A stretch of DNA of 64,000 nt from positions 98,912,684 to 98,976,683 of the forward strand of contig NW_026555331.1 of assembly GCF_014898055.3 (NCBI RefSeq), in the 5' to 3' direction. Origin of the DNA: Talpa occidentalis. Taxonomy: Eukaryota > Chordata > Mammalia > Eulipotyphla > Talpidae. Within the stretch, counting starts at the first letter, position 1; each line of letters starts with the position of its first letter. Of this stretch, positions 1-13,900 are shown one piece after another. The notes below the pieces were generated by a model. It worked only from the letters and a program-made list of their open reading frames with translations. It had not been told where the DNA came from and did not search any database. Made by a program: the position numbers and the translations under genes.

Positions 1-380
1 CCACTTTACTTAGCGACTTGAGAGAATGAGACAGAGACAGAGGTAAAGGAGGGGGTGGTGAAGAAAGAAAGATTAGTAATGGGCAAATAACTCTGAAAGT
101 GATTGTTAAATTTTGCAACCTCTTTTCTATATTCAACTGACCAAAACATTTAAACTCTAGGAATTCCTCCACTCTGGATTTGGGAGCACACCAAAATGTC
201 TTGGACTGATGGTGCACCTATTGATGATACCTAGAGCTTATTCCATTCAGTGTAGCTAACTCATTTTAAACTCCTAGTGTTCAGTCTGAGAGAATTATAC
301 ACGTGTGTCTTTCCAGTTTCCCTTTCTTGGTGCTTTTAGTGTACTAGTATTCGTGCCTCTGGTGCTTTCTCTCTCTCTTC

Positions 381-398
381 TACACACATATATATACA

Positions 399-434
<36 letters not shown>
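381..434. repeat. CA/TA microsatellite
   Basis: An interrupted CA tract with a short TA stretch, ending in an uninterrupted run of about 14 CA units. Small open frames across it are low-complexity artefacts. Confidence 0.95.
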
Positions 435-440
<6 letters not shown>

Positions 441-1182
441 TACTCTCCTCCCTCTATCATTCAGCTTTTGACAAGATGTGTAAATGTGCCTCTTATATTG
501 TTTTCCTCCTTTTGTTGTGTTAATGTATTTATCCAAAATAGTAGTATAGTAGTTACTATTTAAAGACTTCAAAGTGCAATTACTAGTAATCATCTGTCAT
601 AGAAAAAGAATGTGACTTTAAATGAAATTGGTAAAATGACTAATGTCATCAATCTGTTATGCCTTTTAAAGTGACCACATATCCCCTGCTGAATTTGCAT
701 CAAAAAAGTATCTTCCTTTTTCCTCATTTTTCTATAATGTAACTCTTTGAAATTCTCTCTTCAAAGGAAGAGAGAATTTTATTTTAAAATATTTTTGTAA
801 CTTAATTACCATTAGTAGAGTATTGTTGTCTTCAACCATTTTTCTTCACATAGAATTTTTCAACTTCATTTTGGAACTACATTTGGAATGAAATTTACTG
901 ATGACTTAAACACCATTTGTGATTTTTACATGGGAAAGAACTTTTGAAACAACATTTTTTGTTAAGGTGAAGAATTAATAGTTAAAAATAAAAAGTCCAT
1001 CCACTTTAAATAAGACACAGATTATTCCAAGGAAAAAAAGGAACTCCTCTCTGTGATAAAAATTCATGTCGCAGAGGAGACACTCCACTAAGGTTTCCCC
1101 TATTTCTCGCCATGTAGGGACTTTTTCTCTCCTTGGCCCTTTGAAGGTTTTATTTTTGGTTTATATGAGCATCTGTTTCTTT

Positions 1183-1451
1183 TTTTTTTTTTGAAGATTT
1201 ATTTATTTATGCATATAAGAACTGGGGTACAGGCCAGAGGTGTGGGGGATGAGAAGATTCACCAGAGACAGCGGGGAGCAGAACAGGCAGACTGAGTGAA
1301 ATACACTGCTGAGGGAAGCAGCGGGTGAAACAGGAGAGGTCTGCTGCACCATGTGGGTGGCTCCCTGCAGGTCTGGGATTGAACTCATGCTGCAGTGGCT
1401 GCAGACAGCTTCATAGCTTGCGTCTTAACCCTTGTGCCACTAAGGAGGCCC
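1183..1451 (-). repeat. tRNA-derived SINE, older type
   Basis: The reverse complement reads from a decayed GGCCTCC head to the TAAATAAATCTTC tail. It is flanked by a 12-bp target-site duplication at 1171-1182 and 1456-1467. The older subfamily is recognised by the wording ACAGGCCAGAGGTG at the 3' side and by CpG decay. Confidence 0.93.
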
Positions 1452-1695
1452 AAGAATCTGTTTCTTTACATATGTGAGGTCAAAGTGACAAAATCCAAGG
1501 GCTTATTTCCATGTTTGTTGTGGAATATATACACGTAAGCAGGCAAAGATAGTTGAGGGATTCTCAGTGAGATTGTTATTATCATTTTGGAAGTGTAATT
1601 ATTTGTGAGACTTCTCTCATGTTGCAAGTCCCAATAATAGTAAATGCCAACACCACCACCCACTTATTAAGAAAATTTTAAAAGTGTTCCCCACA

Positions 1696-1972
1696 GGCCT
1701 CCCTGGTGGTGTAAGGGGTTAAGATGCAACCTATGAAGCTTCTGCAGCCTCTGCAGCAGGAGTTCAATCCCCTGGCCAGCCAGGGAGCAACCCACATGGC
1801 ACAGCAGACCTCTCCTGACTCGCCTGCTGCTCCCCTCAGCAGTGTACTTCGGTCAGTCTGCCTGTTCTGTTCCCCACTCTATCTCTGGTCAATCCTCTTA
1901 CCCCCCACACCACTGGCCTGTACCCCAGCTCTTGTATACATAAATAAATAAATCTTTAAAAAAATTAAAAAA
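1696..1972 (+). repeat. tRNA-derived SINE, older type
   Basis: Starts GGCCTCCCTGGTGG and ends in AATAAA repeats, TCTTT and poly(A). A 17-bp duplication flanks it at 1679-1695 and 1973-1989. The B-box equivalent is decayed (GAGTTCAATCCCC). Confidence 0.95.
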
Positions 1973-2520
1973 TAAAAGTGTTCCCCACATGTTAAAATGT
2001 CCCCATGATATTCAGCATTAGAGAAGGAGAATTTCTACTGGTAGAATCCCATCCATGGTAGTCCCTAAGGAGTCTCACCAGTTATTTTACTTCTGAGTGT
2101 ATTTTGCAATAAAGTTAAGTATATTCTAAGAAAAACTCCCTTAAATAGCTCACAAAGATATCTGGAGAGATTTCATTCAAGGTTACAGATTAAAATATAA
2201 AACTTTAACTTGATAGGAAATTCATATGAAGTATTTCAGTTGAAAATGTGAACAGTTTGCTGTGACTAATGTTCTATGAGTGCTCTAAATTTACATCTCC
2301 TCTTTATAGAAAGTTGATGAGTCTTTTACTATTATTTTCCAAAATGAGATAGGTTATTATTTTATATGCACATGATACAAACATAACAAAAACTAAATTT
2401 GTTTTTAAATGCCACCAAGTAATTCATTATTTGCTTATAACTATAAATTTCTGAAAATATGTATATCATATTGTCACTTACCCTAGTTTTATGAACTTTC
2501 TTCCCTGTGCATTCCAATAG

Positions 2521-2646
2521 ATTCTGAAAGGTTTGAATCTCAAAATTAAATCTGGAGAAACAGTAGCCTTGGTTGGCCCCAATGGCAGTGGAAAGAGTAC
2601 AGCAGTCCAACTTCTGCAGAGGCTGTATGATCCTGATGACGGCTTT
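2521..2646 (+). CDS. ABCB5: ABCB5 exon with Walker A
   Basis: 126 nt, phase 0 at both ends, with AG before 2521 and GTAAGT after 2646. It encodes the beta-strand before the P-loop and the Walker A motif GPNGSGKST, which binds the ATP phosphates in nucleotide-binding domain 1, then [13 protein letters not shown]. It opens [10 protein letters not shown]. Confidence 0.96.
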
Positions 2647-5600
2647 GTAAGTACAGCTAGCAAAACCGTGTACAGTCCATACAATAGGTCTTGGAAATAC
2701 CACCTTTTACTAAGAGTTTACTGTTATGTCAACTTTTTATTGTTAACAGTGGAGCCAGGAGAGAAGCCATATTTTTTTTCCTTACGTGCATATTCATTTA
2801 TTCAACAAATATTTATTAAGTGCCTACTATGTGCCTAGGTGCTGGGGATACATTGGTGAGCAAAGCATAAGAAATTCTGCCTTTACCAAGCTTACATTCT
2901 AATAGGAAGAGATAATCAATAAATTAAATAAATTATATAGTATGTTAGAAGGAAATAAATGCTATGGAAAATAATAACATAGTCATGTGTAGTACCCAGA
3001 ACATATCAAACATTTCAGTTTCTCAAAACATCCCAGAAGAATGCTACCTGTAGAAAATATGCTCACATACTTCCTTTCTGTCATCCATAATGTTTCACTT
3101 AACTTATTCCCCCTTGTATATGCAGAGAGAATAAGATCAAGATATTTACAGGGGCATAATTCTTAATGCTACTATTCAAATATCCACTTTTATTTTTAAA
3201 AGGAAATCTACTCTCCTAGAGCCTGGTTTCACTTAATTATATTTCTTAACTCTTCATTTGGAATATACTAGACCCATGTGTCCATGATAATATTGAATAA
3301 CATTAGATAAGCATTCCATTTATAAAGCAGTTGCATAAAATGCCCAGGCCTAGACAGACTACCAGAGTCAGTCAGAAGGGGAGACCCTGTGAGTTGTAAT
3401 TATCAAACCCTGGCTTCTGTCATTGGCATATGTTGGGTGGTGGGTAATGATACTGTCTGTCGATGGAGAAGACAGCATTTATTTACTATTATTTATGGAA
3501 ATGAATATAAGATGCTTTTGCCTTTTTCAGGGAAATGGGGTATTAAAAAGAAATAAGGAAGGAAGGTTATTTCCTAAAAAAAATTTAAGATCTTACCAGT
3601 CTTACAATACCAAAATTGGGGCCTCCCCTGGTGGCGCAGCCTCTGCAGCGCCGGTTCGATCCCCAACAAGGGTCCCACATGGCACGTAGACCTCTCCTGC
3701 CATGCCCGCTGCTCCCCTCAGCAGTGTATTTCGTCGCTCTGTCTGCTCTGTTCCCCGCTCTGGCTCTGGTGAATTCTCTCACCCTCCCGCGCTTCTGACC
3801 GTACCCAATGCTTGTATAAATAAATAAATAAATCTTAAAAAAAAAAAAAATTGAAGTCTGTAACGTGTTTACATGAAAATATTTGTCACTCCTAGAGTAA
3901 ATAACTTTAAAATATCTAATTTATGGATCTTAGAATAAAGATATTTAGGTGTTTGACAAGATTGTAATCCATTTTTTTAGGCTTTGTATTTCCTGTTTGC
4001 CAGAAAAAGTCCATGGACAATATATATATTATAAATATTTGTCAAAATATAGTTAATCTTTGATTCCTGAAATACCTTGCTTCTCAGCTCATGTTTTAGA
4101 CTAGTAAAAAACACTATAAAGCCAGTACAACAAAAGACAAACACAACATCATTGATTCCTTTGGATTGGCAGATCACTATAGATGGACAAGACATCAGAA
4201 CTTTAAATGTAAAGTATTATCGAGAACATATTGGAGTCGTCAGCCAAGAGCCTGTTTTATTTGGGACCACCATTACTAACAATATTAAATATGGACGAGA
4301 TGGTGTAACCAAGGAAGAGATTGAGAGAGCTGCAAAGGAAGCAAATGCTTATGAATTTATAATGGAATTCCCAAATGTAAGTGCACCACGTAACCTATGT
4401 CCTTAACTTAGAGATTGAGCACTGCAATATTCCAAAATAAGATAACAAAGCATTTAGTTTCTACAGAGTAAGGAATATGATTAGTTGTCTCATCAGTGAG
4501 AGAGCGTTATAACAAGCAAAAGAGGAAATGCATCATTGAAAAGTCAGTTTTTTAAAATCATATTTAGTTCTTACTGCTTATCACTACAAATGGAAAAGAA
4601 AAAAAATGAAAGATATGTTAAAATAAAACAAAGAAGTAGAAGACAGAATCATCACTCCACGCTGAGAAATGATGTCTGCAAAATGTTGAATTGCGAGGAC
4701 ATCTTGTGGCTAAGACAGGGAATAGCGTACACACGGGTCAGTTTAGTTTTGTGAGACGGTAAAAAGGAAAACGGATCGTTTTTTTAGAAGCACACGAAGG
4801 TAATAGTAAAAAAAAAAAAAAAAATTTTGAAATCGTGCTTGGAAAGAGATATAATGGACTAAAATTCTTGATCTGAGGACATAGATCAGATTCTAATGGG
4901 TATTTTAGAATTGATAGCTGTAATACCACTTATTTACATTTCTCGAAGTATTTGTCCATCAGTTACTACCTGAAATGGTTCTGGGGAGTATGGTAAAATA
5001 TGTAAGGAGAGATTTGAAATTAAAATACAGACTAAGTATCACCATCCCATAAAATGATAATAAGTTCACTTTAATGAATCTGTTTTACAGACCACACACT
5101 GTGGTTTATAATAATTTTGTTTTTTCTTTTGTATGTTTTATAAAAACTTTTGTTGTGATAGTAATTAACTCATATCCCCATTACTGAGGATCATAATTAG
5201 GACAGCAAACTCACTAAAAGCTTCAGATCATTTCTTTGTGTTATAGTTTGGAAAAACACACACTTTCTTTCTTTACCACTCTCAATATCTTTTTTTCCTT
5301 CAAACATAGATGATCTTTAGTTTCCTATTTGGAATTAAGGAGCTTTACGGTGACTCTTAAATCCTACCCTATACCTTCTTGCATTTATTCGAAGCTCAAA
5401 GATGTCCCTTGCAGAAAATCTAACAGAAAATCCTGAAGATATAATCCAAAGAACAAATGAAAGGTATTATATTAGCTTATCATGATGGAAACTAATACTG
5501 CAGCTATGGTGAATCAGAGAAAGAAGAATTAAGTGTAATAATAAAAGTTTCATCACTCATAGCAGGAATTTAAAAAACCTAAATAAGGGACCAGGAAAAA

Positions 5601-7866
5601 GACTAAATAGTACAAAGTAAAAATCAAAATCAACAAGCAGCTATAAACCAGAGACACACTACAGGGATGGGGAGGGAAGAGGAGAGGAAGGACTAGAGTC
5701 AAAATAAGGGGGGGTGCAATTGTATGGGGAATATAACCAAAATGATAATGCATACATTGTGCAAAAATGAAAAATGATGTAAGAATTCTATAAAATAAAA
5801 TATTAATTAAAAAATAATAAATAAAAGTTTCAGAAGTGGTTAACTCAGGTAGGTGGAAAAATGGGGAAGCTCAAAAGTAAATACCATTAGTTTTTCTATG
5901 ATGCACTTATATTAAAATTAATATACTAAGATTAACTGACACTTGATAGCCTTTTTCCATAAAAAAATTTTAAAAATGAAAAAAATATATATAAAAATGG
6001 ATAAAATATATAAGATATATAAGACATAGGACAATTGTTTCCAAGCATTGAGTTAGTAGTAGTTCAAGACCATGAGTCCTGAGAGAAAGGAAACACATGA
6101 AGATCTGTTTTAATGTGCGGCATTCCACCTGGGAACAAGTTTCTGACCACATGTCCTTAAAGTGGAATCCAGACAAAATAAGATAGTTCTATTCAGCTGT
6201 AAGACAGAGATCAGGTTTCAGGACAGCTAAAGCAACTGAAGAAGTAATGAGAGAGCTGTGGAGTTGAGGTGGGGAGTAGAAGACCATCCTTTTGGGGAGT
6301 CTTTGTCTGAGGAAAGAGTACACCCAAAGCCTAACAGAAATAGCAACTGAAAAGCTGAGAGTAAAGTGAAGCAGTGTATTGGAGATTTTGAAAGCACAGA
6401 GTAGTGAGATCACGTTAACATCCTTTTTTTTTTAATACCTCAGGCGTATAGCTTAAACACACACACATACACACACGCACATGCACACACATACACACGC
6501 CACACCTTAGGAATAAAGACCACGCCTCAGAGTAAAGCTGACTCTGGACCTGCCCTATCAAAGCCTAAAATCAAGCCAAGACAAGATCCCCAGAGGAGAC
6601 AGAATTTGGAGTTGGGCCCTGCCAAGTTTTCAGACTTTCTGCAGATACACTGCAACAAAGCATAAAACCCAAGGTTACTCAGTTGAAGATGATTAATCAG
6701 TATTTGAATTGCCAACTAGAATAAAAATCAGCATTTTTAAAGAAGAAAATAGAATTCAGACTCTTTCTGTCTTATCATGAATAGTATGCAGGATATATTC
6801 TACAATAACTAGACATACTTTATTATAATTAGTCTTTATCCTGGAGACACACTACAGAGGGGGAGGAGAGAGTAGGATCAAAACAAGGGGGGGGTGGGAA
6901 TTATATGGGGACTATAACCAAAATGAAAATGCATAAATTGTGCAAAAATGAAAAATGATGTAAAAAATATATAAAATTTAAAAAATAATAAAAAACAGGG
7001 GAACAGAATAATATGACCCATAGCAAGAAAGCAATCCTAAATATATATGTACTTAAAACTATGTATGTTTTACATATATATATGTACTTAAAATATATAT
7101 GAAACTTAAAAGCTTCAAAATGCATGAGGCAAAAATCTAATATATTAAAAGGAGAAACAGACAAATCTACTATGCTAGTCAAAGGCTTCAGTACTTTATA
7201 TATCAAGTAAACAAAAACTCAGCAAGTATGTATTGATAGGTGACCTGAACAATACTGTCAACCAGTTCATCTAAATGACATTTGTAGAACACTGCACCCA
7301 ATAATAGCCAAATACTTCTCCTGGAGTGATCACTGAGATAAGCAATATTCTACTTCATTTAAAACAACTGCAATTTCAACAAATAAAAAACATATAAAAT
7401 ATATTCTTAGACCATAATAAACTATGGAAATCAATAACAAATATATCTGGAAAATTCACAAATATTTGAAAATTACATAAGATACTTCTAAATAATTTAT
7501 GACTCTAAGAAGAATCCTGAAGGAAAAATAAAACTATTTTGAAAAAATAAAATACATGCAATGCAATGTGTCACTATTCGTAGAATACTTTAAGCACTGC
7601 TGTAAGAGAAACTTTTAACATCAAATGCTTACTTTAGAAAAGAAAAAAAGACGTAAAATCTATAAAATATGTTTACATCTTGAGAAGCCAAAGCAGAGTA
7701 AGAAGAACAGATCAAACACAAGGCAAGCAGAAGGAAGGAAATAATAAAAATTAAGAGGTGAAATTGAAAACTGAAAACCATTAGACACAAGCACTGACGC
7801 CAAAAGCTAATTATTTGAAAAGATAAATAAAATCAGTGAACACTAGCAAAGGCTAACAAGGGGGGT

Positions 7867-7902
<36 letters not shown>

Positions 7903-10900
7903 ACAAATATGAGGAATAAAAGCTACATAACTATCCCAAAGACATTAAAAGGTTTATATTGGAATGCTATGAACAATGCTATACCTATAGATTTGACAGC
8001 TTAAATAAAAGTCAGTGCTTTGAAAGATACAAATTACCAAAACTCACTCAAATAGAAATAACACTAAGATCTCTAACGTTGAAACTATCAACTGGGTCTC
8101 AAAATAATACTACTACTTATGGATGAAATAAAAATTCAAAGACAAAAAAAGCATCAAGAAAAAACCAAAAACATTTAATAATAAAGTTATATAAGAAGTG
8201 TAAGTCTTCTATGTGAAATATATAAAATATCATTGAGAAAAATTAAAGCTCTTAATAGAATGTACCTTATGTATTGATTTAGAGTCAATATTCATGAAGA
8301 CATACATTCTTCTCAAATTGATAAATAAATTTGATGCTAACAATCTTTTGTGGGTTAACCAAACTCTAGTAAACAATACCTTAAGTGTGTGTGTGTGTGT
8401 GTGTGTGTAAATCGACATGCTAATTCCAAAATTTATTTGGAAAGTTAAAAGACCAAGAATAACCAAAACAATTCTGAGGAAAAAAATAACAAAACTGGAA
8501 GACCTTTGCTATCTAATTTTAAGGCAGCATTTAAGAAAATAGTAATAGTATAATGAAAGGCTTAATCAAGATCAGTGAGCAAAATAGAGAATACATGCAG
8601 AAATAAACCCACATATATCTAGTGAATTGATTTTTGACAATGTCAGTGTAATTCAGTGGGGCAAAGGAAATTCTTTCCAACAAATAATGCTGGAGCAATT
8701 AGATACCCATTTGAATAGAAAAAAGGTGAAATCTGGCCCATCACACCGTACATAAATACCAATTTTCCATGGACTGCAGACCAAATGTAAGAATTTAAAC
8801 TTCACAAATAAAACCTTAGAAGAAAATATTCGTGACATTGAGATAAGAAAAATTTCTTAGATAGAAAAAAATCTAGTATTTTAAAAGATGATAAACTGGA
8901 CTTTATCATAATTAAAACCTTCTCTCTAAAGTAAACCATATAGAACATAAGATGGCAAGACACAGGGTGAAAGAAAATACATACACAGATATAATGAGGG
9001 ATGTGGATCGATACCAGCAATAGAATAATAAAACAAAAAAATAAACTGAGAAGTGGACAAAAACACGAACAGTATTTCATCAGAAAGAATCAAATAAACA
9101 ATATACATATGGAAAATAATCGACATTATTAATCACCAGGGAAACCCAAAGTTAAAAACCACAATGCAGTACCAATTCATTAGAGTTGCCAAAATTAAAT
9201 AGACTAACAGTAACTTTAGGCGAAGATGTAAAGCAACCGTATCTCTAGTTCATTACAAATAAAGTGAAATTGGTACAATCAGTTTAGAAAGCAATTTACC
9301 AGTTTATTATACTGTTAAACATGCATTTATGATAGCATTTTATCCTAGATACCAGCAGTTGAATGGATAAGCAAGTTCATATTGATATAGGTTGCCAGAT
9401 CAAATACAAAATTTTTAAATAAATTTTTATTTCAAATATATAATGAGTAATGTTTTAATGAAAGTCTATTCCCCAATATTATATAAAACATGATTATATA
9501 AAGAGTATTCCCTATTTGAAATTCAATTTTTTTAATTTAATTATTTTTTTTTATTTTTAAACAACACTTGCTTCCCCCCACCCCCTCAGATTGAGTCCCC
9601 ATAGAATTTCCTTCCCCAAGGCACCCATGCACCATCACCACAGTCCTCTGTGCTCCTCCCTCCCTTCCTCTGATTCCTCGCCCTCCTCCTCCCCTGCAGT
9701 ATATCTCTCATTTATAATTGTCTGTTTTTGTTTTGTTGTGTTTTGTACTGTTACTTTTTTTTTACACCGATGTCTTATTTGCTTCCCCTATATTCCTGTT
9801 ACAAGTGAAACCATCCAATATTTTTTTTTCCTTCTGGCTAATTTCACTGAGCATAATTCCTTCTAGCACCATCCACGTTGCTGCAAATGTAATGAGTTTA
9901 TCCTTTTTGATTGCTGAATAATATTCCATTGTGTATATATACCACATCTTCTTGATCCAGTCATCTATTTTGGGCATTTAGGTTGTTTCCAGGTTTTGCC
10001 TATTGTAAATAGTGCTGCAATAAACATCTCAATGACATTCTTCAAAGAAATAGAACAAATACTGATGAAATTCATATAGAGCCATGAAAAACCATGAATA
10101 GCCAAAGCCTTACTGATGAAAAAAAGGACAAAGGAGGTATCACACTTCCAAACTTCCAGCTATACTACAAAGCCATAAAAATGAAAACAGTTAGGTATTG
10201 GAACAAAAACAGACACACAGACCAATGGAACCAAATAGAAAACCCAGAAATAAAGCCACACTTATATGAACAACTAATTTTTGACAAAGGAGCAAAGAAT
10301 ATGCAATGGAACACGGACAGTTTGTTCAATAAATGGTGCTGGGAAAACTGGACCTCCACATGCAAAAAAATGAAACTAGACCACTACCTATCACTGTGCA
10401 CAAAAATCAACTCAAAATGGATAAAAGGACTGGACATAAGACCTGAAACCATAAAATATATAGAAGAAAATATAGGTAAAACACTACAAGACATACATCT
10501 CAGAAACATCTTTAAAGACTCATCAACCAAAGCAGTGATAGTGAAGGCAAAGATAAACACCTTGGATTATATCAAACTGAAAAGCTTCTGCACAGCAAAA
10601 GAGACATTAACCAAAACAGAGAGACATGCCATTGATTGGGGAAAAATCTTTGCACGCCATTCAACTGATAAGGGACTGATCACAAAGATTTACAAAGAAC
10701 TCACATGGCTCAACAAAAATAAAATAAACAGTCCAATCAAGAAATGGGCAGAAGAACTTAAATGACATTTCTCCAAAGAGGAAATGCAAATGGCCAACAG
10801 GCATATGAAAAAATGTTCAACATCCCTTATAATCAGGGAAATGCAAATCAAAACCACACTGAGATACCACCTTACACCAGGAAGAATGGCACATATCAAA

Positions 10901-13900
10901 AAAACAAGCAACAACAAATGTTGGCGAAGATGTGGTGAAAAAGGAACTCTCCTATATTGCTGGTGGGAGTGCAAACTGTTCCAACCACTATAGAAAGCTG
11001 TCTGGAGGATCCTCAGTCTACTGAAAATGGAACTACCATAAGAACCGGTAATTCCCCTACTAGGGATCTACCCAAAGGACACAAAAACATTGATTCAAAA
11101 GAACACCTGTACACCTATGTTTATTGAAATTCAAATTTAACTGAGCTCCAATGGTTTTTATGTTTTCACTTGGTTTTGCTAAATCTGGAATGTAGCTTGA
11201 CATTCAAAGCACAATACCACGTCCTCCAAAAGGAAATACTTAGGTGTAAGTCTAACAAAATATGTACAAGATATATATGAGGAAAACTATAAAACTCTAA
11301 TGAACAAAATCAAAGAACTAAATTAATGAAGGAATATTCCATCTTTACAGATAGGAACAATCAACATTGCCTAAGTATCAGTCATTCCCAGCTATAGATT
11401 CAATGAAATTCTTGTCAAAATCTCAGCAAGTTATTTTGTGGAAATTAACAAACTGATTCCAAAGTTTATATAGAAAGACAAAAGACCCAGACAAGCCAAC
11501 ATAATATCAAGGAGAATAAAGTTAAAGGACTACACTATCTGACTTAGAGACTTATTATAAAGCTGTAGTAATCAAAACAGTGTGATACAGTCAGGCACCA
11601 TTTGATGACATTTCAGTCAACGATGGATCACAGAGACAGTGGTCCCAATGGACTGTACTAGATCGGTATATAGCTATACCATGTAAGTTTGTGTAATTAC
11701 ACTCTTACAACATTCACACAACAACAATATCACCTAATGACTCATAGACTGTCCAGAACTAGATCCATGTAAATATAACCAACAGATACTTAACAAAGGC
11801 ACAAAGACATTACATGAGAACAACAACTGTCTTTTCAATTAATGGTTCTGAAACAAGTGGACATATACACGCAAAAAAAATTTTTTTTTTTTTACATAGA
11901 CCTTACACCCTTCTCAAAAACTATAAAATGGGCTTTTTGGTCCTGAAGCGGGGTAGGTATCGCTGTTGCTGCTCGGCTTGAATTCAGAAACGTAGCCGGA
12001 CATGGGGCTGGAGGACGAGCGAAAGATGCTAGCCGGGTCTGGAGATCCCAAGGAGGAGGAAGCCGAGGAGGAGGAATTAGTGGATCCCCTGACAACAATG
12101 AGAGAACATTGAGAGCAGCTGGAGAAATGTGTAAAGGCTCGGGAACGACTAGAGCTCTGTGATGAGCATGTATCCTCCCGATCACAGACAAAGGAGGATT
12201 GCACTGAGGAGCTCTTTGACTTCGTGCATGCAAGGGACCACTGCGTGGCCCACAAACTCTTTAACAGCTTGAAGTAAATGTGCAGCCTCATTCGCCCCAG
12301 CTTTCGTCACCGGGGTATCAGGATAATTCCTTATGATTTTGAACATGCCATTTAGTTCTTATTTGTGTAAGTTCATGTGAAACTTGTGGATTTGAATTTA
12401 CACAGTAGTCTGTGTAATTAACAGTATTTCATCTTAATAAAGTCCTATTATCTGCAAAAAACCCCACAAAACTATAAAATGGGTCATAGGCCTAAATATG
12501 AAATACAAAATTATGAAACTTCTAGGAGATAATTTAGGAGGAAGTTTAGATGATATTGGATATGGCAATGGTTTTTTAATATACTTTTTTTTTTTTTTTA
12601 AATAGAGGCATGTTTTATTTATTTATTTGTTTGTTTGTTTGCTTGTTTTCTTTATACATGCACTGGGTACAGTCAGAAGCACGGGAGGGTGAGAGAATTC
12701 ACCAGAGCCAGAGCGGGGAGCAGAGCAGGCAGAATGACGAAGTACACTGCTGAGGGGAGCAGCGGGCGGCAGGAGAGGTCTGCGCGCCATGTGGGACCCT
12801 CCTCCGGTGGCCGGGGAGCAGCCGGGGATCGAACTGGTGCCGCAGAGGCCGCGGGCAGCTTCGCAACCCAGCGCTCAACCGCTGCGCCACCGGGGAGGCC
12901 CACAATGGTTTTTTAGATACTGCACCAAAGAACATACCATGCAAGAAGTAATTAATAAGTTATACTTCATCAAATTAAAAACAGCTCTGTGGAAGACAAT
13001 GTGAAAAGAATGAAAAGACAAAGACACATAAAGGACTAGAATCCAAAAATGTATAGAGAACTCTTGAAAAAATAAGAAAACAGTCCTATTAAGAAACGGG
13101 CCAAAAACCTTAACAGACATCTTACTAAAGAAGATATTTGGATGGCAAATAAGCAAATTAAAAGATAATACTTATCATATGTTTATCAGAAAAATGTATA
13201 TTAAAATAACAACAACATACCACTGCACTCCTATTGGAATGACCAAACCCCAGAATAATGACAATAAAAAATACTGATGAGACTGTAGAGCAACAAGAGT
13301 TCTCATTCATTGCTGGTGAGAATGTAAAATGGTACAGCCATTTTGGAAGACAGTTTGATAATTTCTTGTAAAACTACACATTCTTAACCATAAGATCCTT
13401 TAACTGTGTCCACAGCAGCTAAAAACTTATGTCAACACAAAATCCAAAACACACGAATAAAGCAGCTTTATTCATAATTGCCAAGGGTTGGAAGAAACCC
13501 AAATATCCTTTATTAGGTGAATGGATAAATGAATTGTGTTATTTGTGAAATGAAGCAATGGAATATTATCCAACACTAAAAAAGAACTGTGCTGTTCAGC
13601 CATGAAAAAAGACATGGAGGAACTTTTTTTTTTTAATTTTTATATTCCCCATACAATTGCAACCCCCTGATTTTGATCCCAAACCCTCCTTTCCGTCCCA
13701 CCCCCAAAGTGTGTCTCTGGTTCGTAGTTGTTCGTTGATTTTGATTTTTTTCTTTCTTATAGTTATTCTTTTTCCTGGTCTCTTATTTAGGTTTTCTAGA
13801 TTCCTGTTATGAGTAAGATCATCTGGTATTTTTCTTTTTCTTTCTGGCTTATTTTGCTGAGCATGATCCCTTCCAGCTCCATCATGTTGCTGCAAATTGC

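Larger units (their letters stand above)
1..2520 (+). other. ABCB5: ABCB5 intron (3' part) upstream of the first exon seen
   Basis: Non-coding. It holds a CA repeat near 381-434 and SINEs at 1183-1451 and 1696-1972. The remainder is AT-rich sequence in which I see no gene or recognisable family. It ends in AATAG directly before the exon at 2521. Confidence 0.8.
2647..4172 (+). other. ABCB5: ABCB5 intron
   Basis: 1.5 kb. It contains an ancient repeat near 2765-2960 and a SINE at 3619-3846. I see nothing else recognisable. It ends TTGGCAG at 4172. Confidence 0.9.
7020..9380 (+). mobile_element. ancient LINE-1 with decayed ORF2
   Basis: Highly decayed. Around 7215-7260 translated remnants resemble the L1 endonuclease GDLN motif. 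Near 8580-8840 the wording (ATTGATTTTTGACAATG, CAACAAATAATGCTGG) matches the C-terminal third of L1 ORF2. It is broken by GA (7869-7898) and GT (8385-8408) microsatellites. No long open frame remains. Whether it is one element or two is not resolved. Confidence 0.75.

Noticed and set aside
305..523. Open frames of 72-85 codons over the CA repeat
   Set aside because: They consist mainly of translated CA/GT dinucleotides (His-Thr or Cys-Val runs). No homology or splice context.
3585..3798. Many 60-135 codon frames with Ala/Pro/Arg/Ser-rich wording throughout the window
   Set aside because: All fall inside SINE copies and repeat the same peptide in both strands. They are SINE shadows, not genes.
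4077..4406. 109-codon frame beginning upstream of the Q-loop exon
   Set aside because: The first codon is TTG, not ATG, and the first part is intronic. Only 4173-4376 is exon.
10094..10765. 223-codon open frame as a possible gene
   Set aside because: It is LINE-1 ORF2 ([21 protein letters not shown] wording) inside the twin-primed L1.
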